From an uncultured Bacteroides sp. (GTDB lineage: Bacteria > Bacteroidota > Bacteroidia > Bacteroidales > Bacteroidaceae): DNA of 34,137 bases. A model generated the notes under the pieces. The model made no database searches. It worked only from the letters and a program-made list of their open reading frames with translations, and was not told the origin of the DNA. The DNA lies in NCBI GenBank assembly GCA_947074205.1, contig CAMTOQ010000036.1, positions 1-34,137 on the forward strand, given 5' to 3'. The position numbers and the translations under genes were made by a program. Below are positions 1-7,936 of this stretch, piece by piece; the first letter of the stretch is position 1, and each line of letters begins with the position of its first letter.

Positions 1-45
1 TCTGGGTGTAAACCAGATGCTCTGAACCAGCTGAGCTAAGCGCCC
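1..45 (-). tRNA. tRNA-Val (anticodon UAC), 5' part, cut by window edge
   Basis: Read on the minus strand, the sequence gives a 7-base acceptor strand GGGCGCT, TA, a D arm GCTC-AGCTGGTTCA-GAGC, and a complete anticodon arm TCTGG-TTTACAC-CCAGA. The loop places TAC at positions 34-36, which reads valine codons. The variable loop, T arm and 3' acceptor strand lie outside the window. The first base of the mature tRNA is at 45. A well-formed promoter lies just upstream. Confidence 0.93.
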
Positions 46-70
46 GTACACTTCCTTTTCAAAAGCGTTG

Positions 71-101
71 CAAAGGTAAGGGATAATTTGAAACTTCCAA
101 A
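71..101 (-). promoter_or_regulatory. Bacteroidetes-type promoter for tRNA-Val
   Basis: On the minus strand, TTTG (101-98) is followed after exactly 19 bases by TACCTTTG (78-71). This matches the Bacteroides housekeeping consensus TTTG-N19-TAnnTTTG. Transcription would begin near 66, about 20 bases before the tRNA. The match is seen directly; activity is inferred. Confidence 0.7.
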
Positions 102-150
102 ACTTTGCCTCATATTTTTTTTCACCTATATTCAGCACAAACCGATACAC

Positions 151-165
151 TGTTGATTATCAACA
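151..165. repeat. Short palindrome upstream of the tRNA promoter
   Basis: TGTTGAT-T-ATCAACA is a perfect inverted repeat with 7-base arms around one central base. It lies in the gap between the acetyltransferase stop and the tRNA promoter. It could be an operator-like site or part of a weak terminator. Nothing else in the gap from 46 to 204 is recognisable apart from the promoter. Confidence 0.3.
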
Positions 166-204
166 CAGAAGCTATGTATATTTTTTTATATCGATTACGT
201 CTTC

Positions 205-756
205 TCACTCTGCTTTCTTGATAATCCTTGCAGGGTTGCCCACCGCCACCACATCATCTGGCAGATCTTTGGTCACCACACTACCCGCTCCTATCACGCA
301 ACGATTGCCGATGGTCACCCCTGGAGTTACAACTACCCCACCTCCTAGCCAGCAGTCTTCACCAATAGTCACAGGATAAGCCGTCTCTATAGGTTTACGT
401 CGCTCCACGTAGTTCATAGGGTGATGAGGTGTATAGATCTGCACATTGGGTCCTATCAATGTTCGCGCCCCAATAGTGATTTGTCCACCATCCAGAAATG
501 TGCAGTTGGCGTTGATGTAAACTCCTTCGCCCAACGTAATACCATTGCCATGATCGCAATAAAAAGGAGGTGTCAGTATTGCACTCTCGGGCACGCCCGG
601 AATTAACTGCTCCACCAGACCACGATAGTCGGGATGATAGAAAGTCATAGTCTGCATCTTTACCAGTATCTCTTTGGCATGTATAAAACTAGCTTGTATA
701 GCTGCATCAGTCATATCGGTCAGTTGCTGCGACCGCATCTTTTCAAACTCTGTCAT
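205..756 (-). CDS. maa: Maltose/galactoside O-acetyltransferase family (LacA/Maa-like hexapeptide transferase)
   Basis: This 183-residue protein has the layout of the maltose/galactoside acetyltransferase family: a helical N-terminal segment (residues 1-55), then left-handed beta-helix hexapeptide repeats, ending in the family tail GNPARII (residues 173-179). The family transfers acetyl from acetyl-CoA to a sugar hydroxyl in the cytoplasm. The likely catalytic histidine is H112 in TPHHP, matching the His-Pro of LacA. The length is normal for the family. It lies 18 bases downstream of yaaA and is probably cotranscribed with it and with the DUF1810 gene. The true acceptor sugar cannot be read from the sequence, and the symbol is given at family level. 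Confidence 0.85.
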   Translation of the reverse strand: MTEFEKMRSQQLTDMTDAAIQASFIHAKEILVKMQTMTFYHPDYRGLVEQLIPGVPESAILTPPFYCDHGNGITLGEGVYINANCTFLDGGQITIGARTLIGPNVQIYTPHHPMNYVERRKPIETAYPVTIGEDCWLGGGVVVTPGVTIGNRCVIGAGSVVTKDLPDDVVAVGNPARIIKKAE

Positions 757-774
757 AACTGTTTTCTTATTGGT

Positions 775-1539
775 TTACCCTAATGTATACAATAGATGGT
801 CGCCTTCTGTTCCTTCGCTATTCAGCTCAAACCCTTCGGCAGTAAAAGCTTTGAGTTGCTCCACATCTGTTATCTTATTCTTCAATATATAGCGTGTCAT
901 CTCGCCTCGCATCATTTTAGTATAGACCACAATGGTTTTTAGTGTATCACCTTTCCACACCTTAAACTCGGGCGTAATGATGCGCACTTCGCGCTCTACC
1001 CTGTCCCACTGGAACAAGCCACGCATCTCATCGCTAGCCAAATTGCAAAGCACGCCACCCGCCGCCTTTATATCTTCTATAAAGCAGTCGGTGAGATGTT
1101 GTCGCCAATAGGCGAAGAGGGTTTCGCCTCCCTTACCGGGCAAACGCACGTCACCTTCCAGCCGATAGGGCACAATGCCATCGAGTGGACGCAACAGGCC
1201 ATAACAGAAAGAGGTCAGTCGGAGATGTTGTTGTGCATAGTCGAACTCATCCGTAGAGAAATCTTTTGGATTGAGTTTTTTAAAAACGATACCCGTATAG
1301 GCCAGCACAGCAGGCATCATCGCCGCATCGGGCGAGTGGAATTGCTGATAGCGTTGAAAGTTCTCCAAACCTAGTTTGGCATTGATACGCAAAGCACGTT
1401 CCAGCTCCTCCACGCTATATTGCGCCATCTCCATAGCTATCTCATTGGCCTCAGCCTGAAACCGCGGAGTAGTGAGTTGTGGAGTCTTCTGCCTCACACT
1501 TTTGGCCATGGTCTTGGCACACGAAAGTAGTACTAACAT
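775..1539 (-). CDS. yaaA: Peroxide stress protein YaaA (DUF328/UPF0246)
   Basis: The 254-residue protein begins MLVLLSCAKTM and carries the YaaA family blocks: YTG (residues 81-83), FDYAQQHLRLTSFCYGLLRPLD (around 98-119), YRLE, and NLASDE (around 167-172). E. coli YaaA lowers free iron and limits Fenton damage during hydrogen peroxide stress, and it has been reported to bind DNA. The same role here is inferred from family membership. Length matches the family (about 250-260 residues). It starts 12 bases after the DUF1810 gene ends and is followed 18 bases later by the acetyltransferase, so the three probably form one transcript. Confidence 0.92.
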   Translation of the reverse strand: MLVLLSCAKTMAKSVRQKTPQLTTPRFQAEANEIAMEMAQYSVEELERALRINAKLGLENFQRYQQFHSPDAAMMPAVLAYTGIVFKKLNPKDFSTDEFDYAQQHLRLTSFCYGLLRPLDGIVPYRLEGDVRLPGKGGETLFAYWRQHLTDCFIEDIKAAGGVLCNLASDEMRGLFQWDRVEREVRIITPEFKVWKGDTLKTIVVYTKMMRGEMTRYILKNKITDVEQLKAFTAEGFELNSEGTEGDHLLYTLG

Positions 1540-1551
1540 AGAAGTTCTTTT

Positions 1552-1974
1552 TTACTGTTCAACAAGCAACTTATTGGTTAGTTCGCACGGTTGGCCACCA
1601 TAAAACAGTTGCAGCAACTCCTCAAACACAGGATCGGCACCCGGGACTTGCGAGAAGAGAGTAAGGCAAGAGCGTAATTTTAAATCATCGGGCGAACCGA
1701 ATATATCATATGCCGACTTATCGGTATGCTTCTGCAACACGCGGCAAATATCCACTAGTCGTGGTCCCAATAGAGGATCGTTTAGGTAGGCAGTGGCCTC
1801 ATCCATCGAGGCAATGCCGTAGCGGTGAGCTATCCGGCTATGCCCCAAACCGCGCATCTGTGGGAAGATGTACCACATCCAATGGGTCCATTTACGGCCT
1901 GCCACCATCTCGTTGTAGGCTTGCTGGTAGGCTAATTTCTGTGCTTCTTTAAAGCGGGAGAGATCGGTTTGCAT
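1552..1974 (-). CDS. DUF1810 family protein
   Basis: This 140-residue soluble protein matches the DUF1810 family. It has an N-terminal RFKEAQ segment, the aromatic block HWMWYIFPQMRGLG (residues 31-44), a following GHSRIAHRYGI, and a C-terminal DLKLRSCLTLF (97-107). The invariant-looking W, H, S and D residues suggest an enzyme or ligand-binding fold, but no biochemical role is established that I can name with confidence. It is the first gene of a three-gene run with yaaA and the acetyltransferase. A promoter-like TATCTTTG lies about 25 bases upstream. Confidence 0.85.
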   Translation of the reverse strand: MQTDLSRFKEAQKLAYQQAYNEMVAGRKWTHWMWYIFPQMRGLGHSRIAHRYGIASMDEATAYLNDPLLGPRLVDICRVLQKHTDKSAYDIFGSPDDLKLRSCLTLFSQVPGADPVFEELLQLFYGGQPCELTNKLLVEQ

Positions 1975-1999
1975 AAGGTTTAAATATTGTATTTCATCC

Positions 2000-2007
2000 C
2001 AAAGATA
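2000..2007 (-). promoter_or_regulatory. -7 promoter element for the DUF1810-yaaA-maa run
   Basis: Minus-strand TATCTTTG (2007-2000) fits the Bacteroidetes -7 consensus TAnnTTTG and lies 25 bases before the DUF1810 start. No good TTTG is seen at the -33 spacing, so the call rests on one element. The rest of the gap (1975-2085) shows no clear terminator for the helicase gene. Confidence 0.4.
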
Positions 2008-2085
2008 GCGATTGTTTTAAAGATTTTGCGAGGGAGAGAGGGAAAGTGTACTGTAGATCGAATCTATAAATCGAATTCTGTTGAA

Positions 2086-5000
2086 TTATCCTAGGGCAGC
2101 AAACTTACCTGCGTAACCATACACAGATGCAGGCATTGCAGTTTTAAGATTCCACACTATCTGCATAGGACGTGAGCCAGAGTAACTTTGCAAAGTAACC
2201 TCTCCCAAGTAGATATAGCCCATCGTACGATTTTTATCATCGGGCAACTTAGCCTGTTGCCGCACAAATAACAAATAGGTCCCTCTTCCTTCAATGTAGT
2301 TTCGCCCGGTTTGTGTCTCTGGACGAACACTGTTTTGCGTCTCCCAATGAAAAACAGTGGGTGAGACGGCATAATCATTATAGTTAGTAGTTGAGCCTAG
2401 CTCCCTATCCTTTATTAAGTCGACAAACATAGCCTCAACCGCTAGATCCTTATTACGTTCTACTCCTTCGCGGCAAGATGATTTCTTTTGCAAAGTAGAT
2501 GTGCCCAAAGCAACTAATATTTGATCCTTAGTATATTGACCATGCAACATTAATGGCAAGCGCATAGACAAAGTCGAATTATCTGGTTGTTCCACTATGT
2601 TACACTGTTGCATAAGCAAAGGCATCAACTGCTGCATCTCATTTACAAAGACTTTGTCGTCAGCAAGCTCATCTACCATCTGCTGCAAAGAGCTATAGCG
2701 GCCAGCCGTCTGAAACAAGTCATAATAGAACATTAGCAACATTTGCTGCTCTTTCCACACCAAACTATCTACTTTAATTACAAACCCTTTGACTGACCAA
2801 CTATTAAGTGTAGCAAAGTAAGTATAGGCATCTATCAGTAGCCATTTTGCATATACAGCACGAGCCAATTCGCGTGATAAAGTCGTACTTTTATCACTCA
2901 CACCTGCCTCATTGCACAACTCACTCCAGCATTTATTGCCTTTCTTATAAACCTTCTCTAAAGACAAATGATGCATCTTTATAAAAGAGCCTAGCGTAAG
3001 AGGTTGATCGTAGTCACTAGCAAAACGTTTTATTGCACTTACAATTTTTCTTGAACTATAAGAGCTAAGAAAACTCCTAATATTACTCAATATATAGGTG
3101 CGCGCTTTCTCTTCGAGTTCAATCTGACACCCTGTAGGCAAATGAGGAAAACCATATTCAATCTCTTCAGGCACACTCATAGAGGTTTTACCCATCATAG
3201 CTCTAAAGCGGTCTATATAGTTAAACTCACTACGGCTATGTCCCACAAAGTCGAGTACGGTGAGCTGTTCTTTAGCAGCAGATTTACGCAGCCCACGCCC
3301 CAGCTGTTGCAAGAAAATGGTGACACTCTCTGTAGGGCGTAAAAATAGTACTGTATCTATTTCAGGTATATCTACTCCCTCGTTGAACATATCCACCACA
3401 AACAAATAATTGATGCTACCCTTGCGTAGTTTTTTAAGTAGCTGCACACGTTGCTCTCCATTATCACTTGTCAACACATCGGCTTTTAATCCAGCCAATG
3501 TAAATTTGGCAGCCATATATTCGGCATGCTCCTTATCTACACAAAAGCCTAATGCACGAACTCTCTGAGGACTACTGATATATCTTTCTAGTGCTTTAAG
3601 AATGATATTGGTACGTCTATCATTGGCAGTATAAACCTTAGTTAACTCCGAAGCTACGTAACGCCCACGTGCCCATTTCACCTCACTTAAATCTATCGCG
3701 TCAGTCACACCGTAATAATGAAATGGGACTAACAAACGATTATTAAGAGCTGTATCTAGGCGTATTTCGGCTGATATTTTACCACCAAAATCGGCTGTAA
3801 TATCATTCCCATCCATACGTTCGGGTGTAGCAGTAAGACCAAGTAGAATCTTAGGTTTAAAATAGTCTAAGATGCGTCGATAACTTAAAGCCGAAATATG
3901 ATGCACCTCATCAAATACAATATAATCGTAATAATCAGGGGCTATGTTTAGGTCATCCCAACGACTATTCAACATATCCTTAGAGGCAAATAGATGAGTG
4001 CGACTCTCTGGATGGTGTTTCCCATACCAAAGATCGCCAAAGTTTTCATCACCCATCACTTGTCTAAAGGTAGCACATGCCTGTTTTAGAATCTCCTCAC
4101 GATGAGCAATAAAAAGCAAATTGCCACGCGGATGAGCCTCACAAAATCGTTTGTAGTCGAATGCAGCAATTACCGTCTTACCTGTACCTGTAGCAGCTAC
4201 CACTAGATTGCGATAAGAGTTATGCAGCAAGCGTTCGGCCTCTAATTTCTCCAACACCTCTTGCTGATATTCTTTTGCGCCGATTAAGTCCAAAACAGTA
4301 TAGTCTATTCCGGGTTGCTTATCCCCACCTTTCAAGGCAGCTTGCAACCGTTCATCATCTCGTTCGGGCACGAATGTCTCAAAGCAAGGATCAGCCCAAT
4401 AAGTATCAAATGTATGCTTAACGGTGCTTACCACTTGCGGCAGCTCAGCTTGTGTCGCTTTTATATTCCACTCTAAACCGCTTGTCAATGCTGCTCCCGA
4501 TAAATTAGAAGAGCCTATATATGAGGTGTGATAACCTGTTTGTCGAAGAAACAAATAGGCTTTAGCATGCAATCTATCGAGGTCGGTATTATACGATATT
4601 TTCACCTCAGTATGAGGCAGCAAGCTCAACCGTTTCACAGCAGAGAAGTCAGTAGCACCCATATAGGTGGTGGTAATCACCCGTAATGTTTTACCCTGTG
4701 ATGTAAAGTCGCGTAACTCATCCAACAGTAAATTCAATCCACTCTGCTTTATAAAAGATACAAGCAGGCAGACTTCATCAGATGATGAGATCTCTTTTTT
4801 CAGCTCACTCACCATACTTATACTTTGGTTGCGACCTGTAAAGAGTGTACTGCGTGTCAACGAGGTAAGTGGCGTGACTTGCTCTAAATAATGACTTATA
4901 TCTGGATAATCACAATTCGTTTTATCTACTATAGCCGTTAATAATGATGCACGTGCAGCAATTAAGTCACCGGTAAACTGCTCGGGAGTAAATCGCTGCC

Positions 5001-5235
5001 CAATCATTCGTATCAATTCATTGACCAGCGCAATACTTTTATCTACCATATCTTCATCACCCCCCATCGCACTAAGCACTTCATGCACATAGTCGTAAAG
5101 ATAACGAGACAAGTAGGCCACAGCATCTGCTTTGGTTAGTTGCCGTTGCGCTACATAAAAAGTCCCCTCATCCAAGGAGGCAAGTTTGTATTCAAAGAGC
5201 TGATTTATTATTTGCTCGTAGATTCCGGTTTTCAT
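2086..5235 (-). CDS. PLD-domain DEAD/DEAH (superfamily 2) helicase with DUF3427-type C-terminus
   Basis: A 1049-residue multidomain protein. Residues 1-130 are helical. Residues 135-265 form a phospholipase-D-like domain with one HxK motif (H223-A-K225) and GSSN (241-244). A superfamily 2 helicase core follows: Walker A ATGTGKT (348-354), DEVH (442-445), TATPERMDG (468-476), and motifs V/VI FNEGVDIPEID to QQLGRGLR (618-650). The 390-residue C-terminus resembles the DUF3427 type and ends in a beta-rich part. The domain order PLD, helicase, DUF3427 is known for bacterial proteins with no settled function. It probably translocates on DNA, and the PLD domain may bind or cut it. Only one HxK is visible, so nuclease activity would need dimerisation. 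It begins 18 bases after the UDG-like gene, which implies cotranscription. Confidence 0.85.
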   Translation of the reverse strand: MKTGIYEQIINQLFEYKLASLDEGTFYVAQRQLTKADAVAYLSRYLYDYVHEVLSAMGGDEDMVDKSIALVNELIRMIGQRFTPEQFTGDLIAARASLLTAIVDKTNCDYPDISHYLEQVTPLTSLTRSTLFTGRNQSISMVSELKKEISSSDEVCLLVSFIKQSGLNLLLDELRDFTSQGKTLRVITTTYMGATDFSAVKRLSLLPHTEVKISYNTDLDRLHAKAYLFLRQTGYHTSYIGSSNLSGAALTSGLEWNIKATQAELPQVVSTVKHTFDTYWADPCFETFVPERDDERLQAALKGGDKQPGIDYTVLDLIGAKEYQQEVLEKLEAERLLHNSYRNLVVAATGTGKTVIAAFDYKRFCEAHPRGNLLFIAHREEILKQACATFRQVMGDENFGDLWYGKHHPESRTHLFASKDMLNSRWDDLNIAPDYYDYIVFDEVHHISALSYRRILDYFKPKILLGLTATPERMDGNDITADFGGKISAEIRLDTALNNRLLVPFHYYGVTDAIDLSEVKWARGRYVASELTKVYTANDRRTNIILKALERYISSPQRVRALGFCVDKEHAEYMAAKFTLAGLKADVLTSDNGEQRVQLLKKLRKGSINYLFVVDMFNEGVDIPEIDTVLFLRPTESVTIFLQQLGRGLRKSAAKEQLTVLDFVGHSRSEFNYIDRFRAMMGKTSMSVPEEIEYGFPHLPTGCQIELEEKARTYILSNIRSFLSSYSSRKIVSAIKRFASDYDQPLTLGSFIKMHHLSLEKVYKKGNKCWSELCNEAGVSDKSTTLSRELARAVYAKWLLIDAYTYFATLNSWSVKGFVIKVDSLVWKEQQMLLMFYYDLFQTAGRYSSLQQMVDELADDKVFVNEMQQLMPLLMQQCNIVEQPDNSTLSMRLPLMLHGQYTKDQILVALGTSTLQKKSSCREGVERNKDLAVEAMFVDLIKDRELGSTTNYNDYAVSPTVFHWETQNSVRPETQTGRNYIEGRGTYLLFVRQQAKLPDDKNRTMGYIYLGEVTLQSYSGSRPMQIVWNLKTAMPASVYGYAGKFAALG

Positions 5236-5253
5236 AGATGAGTTTTGTATTAT

Positions 5254-6078
5254 TTAAATAGCTTCAAGCGGACTTTTGACAGATTTATCATTGTCCAGCA
5301 AGAATCGTATGGCACGACTTATTACCTTTTGATGCTCATTTTCATTTTTTCCTTGTGGATGTTCAGTGAGAATATAATACACACACTTAGATTCATAGAC
5401 ACGTAACTTATAGTTAGATTTATCTCTACAACCGCCCCAGTCCATCTTTAGATGTTCCATATCCAATCTTCTAGCATCCAGTTCATCCATAAAGTTAGGA
5501 AACTTTGCATCCAACCATTTTTTACCTACAAAAAGAACTACGAATTTTGGTTGAATACATTCTACCTCCTTATTAAGTATCATAGCACTCCATTTACGCT
5601 GCACTTCCAAAGCTTCTCCACTATCTGTATTACCATTTACTTCACTCTTGTAGGATACTTTGCATACATTACTCCAAGCTATATTATCATACCATTTCCC
5701 CTGTTGTTGTTTTCCTCTTTGCCGCAATATATACGAATAGCTACGAGAAACTTTTTCTATAGCACCCCAAAAGGGAGAATGAACTTTACGCCCAACTATC
5801 TTTTTAATTTGATTTGTGCGTGCAAACCCTCTATCATCCTTACCTCTATTCTCTTCCCAATTAAAATGATAATCTATATCCCATTGTAGATGATCTATCC
5901 AACCATAAGTTGAACGACCTACAAAGAAAATGCGTGGAGCAATCGATTCACTATATTTTTCACCAAAGGATAGCATAAATGGCACTTTGTCAGATTTATC
6001 CTTCAATTCATCTGCCATACCCTTATACAAAGGCCTTAAAGCTGCAGCTAAACTATCTTTTAAAACTTTCTGTCGCAT
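5254..6078 (-). CDS. Putative uracil-DNA-glycosylase-fold protein (uncharacterised)
   Basis: This 274-residue protein is not a standard Ung. Its motif order recalls the UDG superfamily: a beta-strand ending in RIFFVGRSTYGW (residues 49-60, motif A position), SPFW (101-104), NIAWSNVCKV (132-141), a hydrophobic strand PKFVVLFVGKKW (177-188), and a late TEHPQGKNE (238-246) in the place of the motif B histidine loop. UDG-fold enzymes flip out and excise damaged or modified bases. Whether this one is catalytic is unknown. It lies 18 bases upstream of the PLD-helicase gene and 45 bases after the membrane-protein gene. The fold assignment is my inference from motif pattern. It could instead be an unrelated alpha/beta protein. 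Confidence 0.5.
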   Translation of the reverse strand: MRQKVLKDSLAAALRPLYKGMADELKDKSDKVPFMLSFGEKYSESIAPRIFFVGRSTYGWIDHLQWDIDYHFNWEENRGKDDRGFARTNQIKKIVGRKVHSPFWGAIEKVSRSYSYILRQRGKQQQGKWYDNIAWSNVCKVSYKSEVNGNTDSGEALEVQRKWSAMILNKEVECIQPKFVVLFVGKKWLDAKFPNFMDELDARRLDMEHLKMDWGGCRDKSNYKLRVYESKCVYYILTEHPQGKNENEHQKVISRAIRFLLDNDKSVKSPLEAI

Positions 6079-6123
6079 CTTAGTATTTCAATATTAGTCA
6101 GTTTTCTTTATATCTTCGACCTT

Positions 6124-6498
6124 TCACTCCCCGCCCCCAAAAATCTTATACCTTCTCATATCCAACAAAAAAGACCTCTTCAACGAATAAGCCAACACAA
6201 AAACATTGCCTACCGAGATGGCAAACATTGCTATGCCCACCGCACGGGCGTCGTAGTGGCGAAAGAGCAATATGCCCAAGCCAAAGAAAAGGATGCTATA
6301 GAAGACAAGTATAAAACTACAGATGGAACGGATGGGGCGATAGCGAAACAAGAAAAGAACAAAGGCAATAATCATAACTGCCACCCCAATGGTGTTAAAC
6401 ATCACTTCGGCATGACCGTAACAAAAGAAGCCTTGAACAAACCACCAGATAGCAATCAGTTGCCAAGCGTATTTTTCGAGTAACGTTTTTGGTTTCAT
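6124..6498 (-). CDS. Four-helix membrane protein, function unknown
   Basis: The 124-residue product has four hydrophobic segments, at about residues 11-28, 33-51, 57-79 and 86-105, separated by short basic loops (RYRPIR, KRSFLLDMRRYK). It is therefore a small inner-membrane protein with no large soluble domain. I recognise no family or catalytic motif. It starts 21 bases after the AAA ATPase stop, and the UDG-like gene begins 45 bases after its own stop, so it may belong to the same transcript. No promoter is apparent in either gap. Confidence 0.7.
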   Translation of the reverse strand: MKPKTLLEKYAWQLIAIWWFVQGFFCYGHAEVMFNTIGVAVMIIAFVLFLFRYRPIRSICSFILVFYSILFFGLGILLFRHYDARAVGIAMFAISVGNVFVLAYSLKRSFLLDMRRYKIFGGGE

Positions 6499-6519
6499 AT
6501 CTTTTAGATTATATAGAGG

Positions 6520-7650
6520 TTAATAGTTTTCGCGTAGCCAAATGGCAAAGAACTGATCGTAGACCGTATAGCTGCTATCTTGCTGGGTGATGAAATCTTT
6601 CTCCAACAAAGAGCGAAGGGCCGACTGCACGGAGCTGGCCGATATCAGGCGGTAGCGTTTCACGAAATCGGCCGAGGTAACGGCACGCGCTTCTCTCTCG
6701 CTAGCTATGGCTATAAGTAGGCTTTTCTGCTTCTCGGGCATGCGGTAGAGTATCTCTTGATAGGTGAAACGAAAAGAGTCGATCACCAATTCTACCGCTC
6801 TGTCTACCGCCTCTGCGGTGCACGAACCTTCGAGGGGCGTGACCGAATAGAGCAGGTTCAACACTTTTTGCAGATACCAAGTGACTCCTTGAAATCGATT
6901 GTAAAGGGCACGGACGGCTTCGGGGGATATCGATTTATTGTCACGCTCAAAATGGGCCATGGCAAACTCAATATATTTTTCCACAGGGATAGCTTCGAGG
7001 TGCATCATTGAAACGCTTTGGTAGAAGGGGCGCGCAGGACTAAGAAACATATTACCCATGACGTGGCGCTGACTACCCGCAAAGATGAAGCGGGCATTGG
7101 GACAGTGCTGAATATGGGTGCGCAACATCGCTTCTACGTTCTGCTCGGGATAGTTCACTATCTGCTGAAACTCGTCGATGGCCACGATGCAAGGTTTATC
7201 GGCTTGGGCTAGATAATGAAAGATCTGCTCGAGGGTAGCCTCGGGAGTTTCGATATCGCCTAGCTGCAAGTTGAACGAGGGCACACCGCTAGAATCAAAT
7301 GTGATACCGGGTTGAATAGAGGCAACGGTCTGCAAAAACAGATCGAAGACTTTACGACCAAAGTTTTTAAGGGTGGCAACGATAACCTTGCTCAAGGCAT
7401 AGGCAAAGTCGCGCAACGACTTCGTGGCGTAGATGTCGATAAAGAAAGTGTAGTAGTTCTCGGCCAAACGTGGGTGGTGAAAGCAGTGCTGTATCAATCC
7501 TGTCTTTCCCATACGACGGGTGGAGATGATGGCAAGGTTGTTACCATTGACTATTTCACTAATCAGACGAGCACTCTCCTCTTCGCGATCGCAAAAATAG
7601 AGAGGCGAAATGTAACCGCTAGTCACAAAAGGGTTGTTCAACAGACGCAT
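6520..7650 (-). CDS. Archaeal-type AAA ATPase with C-terminal winged helix
   Basis: The family usually starts close to the NPF segment, so I choose ATG at 7650 (376 residues). An in-frame ATG at 7695 would add 15 residues unlike the family and would lie inside the operator-like repeats. From the chosen start, the features are NPFVTSGYI at the N-terminus, a Walker A of the form TRRMGKT (about 44-50), Walker B CIVAIDEF (about 154-161), sensor region FIFAGSQR, and a winged-helix-like C-terminus (about 294-376). This is the STAND-related archaeal ATPase family (PF01637 type), present in many copies in Bacteroidetes genomes and of largely unknown role. It leads a run with the membrane protein, the UDG-like gene and the helicase gene. 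Confidence 0.85.
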   Translation of the reverse strand: MRLLNNPFVTSGYISPLYFCDREEESARLISEIVNGNNLAIISTRRMGKTGLIQHCFHHPRLAENYYTFFIDIYATKSLRDFAYALSKVIVATLKNFGRKVFDLFLQTVASIQPGITFDSSGVPSFNLQLGDIETPEATLEQIFHYLAQADKPCIVAIDEFQQIVNYPEQNVEAMLRTHIQHCPNARFIFAGSQRHVMGNMFLSPARPFYQSVSMMHLEAIPVEKYIEFAMAHFERDNKSISPEAVRALYNRFQGVTWYLQKVLNLLYSVTPLEGSCTAEAVDRAVELVIDSFRFTYQEILYRMPEKQKSLLIAIASEREARAVTSADFVKRYRLISASSVQSALRSLLEKDFITQQDSSYTVYDQFFAIWLRENY

Positions 7651-7672
7651 AGGCTTAAAGTTCGTTATAATG

Positions 7673-7680
7673 CAAATGTA
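7673..7680 (-). promoter_or_regulatory. -7 promoter element for the AAA ATPase gene
   Basis: Minus-strand TACATTTG (7680-7673) matches TAnnTTTG and puts the transcription start near 7667, about 17 bases before the chosen ATG at 7650. This supports that start over the ATG at 7695. No clean -33 TTTG is present; the tandem palindromes occupy that region. Confidence 0.5.
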
Positions 7681-7690
7681 ATTATTGTTT

Positions 7691-7717
7691 TTCAATAATT
7701 GAAATTCAATAATTGAA
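7691..7717. repeat. Two tandem 13-bp palindromes (operator-like)
   Basis: TTCAATAATTGAA occurs at 7691-7703 and again, identically, at 7705-7717. Each copy is a perfect inverted repeat with 6-base arms around one base. The 14-base period and the position over the expected -33 region of the ATPase promoter suggest a dimer-binding operator. No regulator is known. Confidence 0.6.
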
Positions 7718-7736
7718 AAGTGGCAAGAAAAACTCG

Positions 7737-7833
7737 GTTTGGTGAGTAGCCCTACTCACCAAACTGGCAAGCGCTTGCCACCGAGGTAGCAAGCTGTGGT
7801 CAGCAAGCAGAGTAGCCCTTGCCACCAAGCGCA
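7737..7833. repeat. Hairpin and short-repeat cluster between divergent genes
   Basis: This stretch holds a perfect 13-bp-arm hairpin (7737-7764, loop CC), then a 16-base palindrome TGGCAAGCGCTTGCCA (7765-7780). It also has repeated words: GAGTAGCCCT at 7744 and 7810, TTGCCACC at 7775 and 7819, and CAAGC four times. It is more GC-rich than the flanks, has no reading frame of note, and lies upstream of the mapped promoter elements of both flanking genes. Confidence 0.65.
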
Positions 7834-7865
7834 CCTACCATGGTCCCAAGAAAACGCTTCACGCT

Positions 7866-7896
7866 TCTGATTTTCGATATTTTATCTCTATCTTTG
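7866..7896 (+). promoter_or_regulatory. Promoter for trpS
   Basis: TATCTTTG (7889-7896) matches TAnnTTTG. Nineteen bases upstream lies TCTG (7866-7869), one base off TTTG. The predicted transcript begins near 7902 and has a leader of about 35 bases before trpS. Confidence 0.55.
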
Positions 7897-7936
7897 TCAG
7901 CCTATTAAAATAAAAAAACTAGAATACTCTATAGTG

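Noticed and set aside
7651..7695. A 15-residue N-terminal extension of the AAA ATPase
   Set aside because: Its start codon lies upstream of the predicted transcription start and inside the palindromic repeats, and the family begins near the NPF segment.
7737..7780. A CRISPR array or T-box leader ahead of trpS
   Set aside because: No regularly spaced repeats with unique spacers, and no T-box features; the hairpins lie upstream of the trpS promoter, not in its transcript.
1..7933. An integrated mobile element next to the tRNA gene
   Set aside because: The left region looks accessory and adjoins a tRNA, but no integrase, transposase, or duplicated tRNA end is seen within the window.
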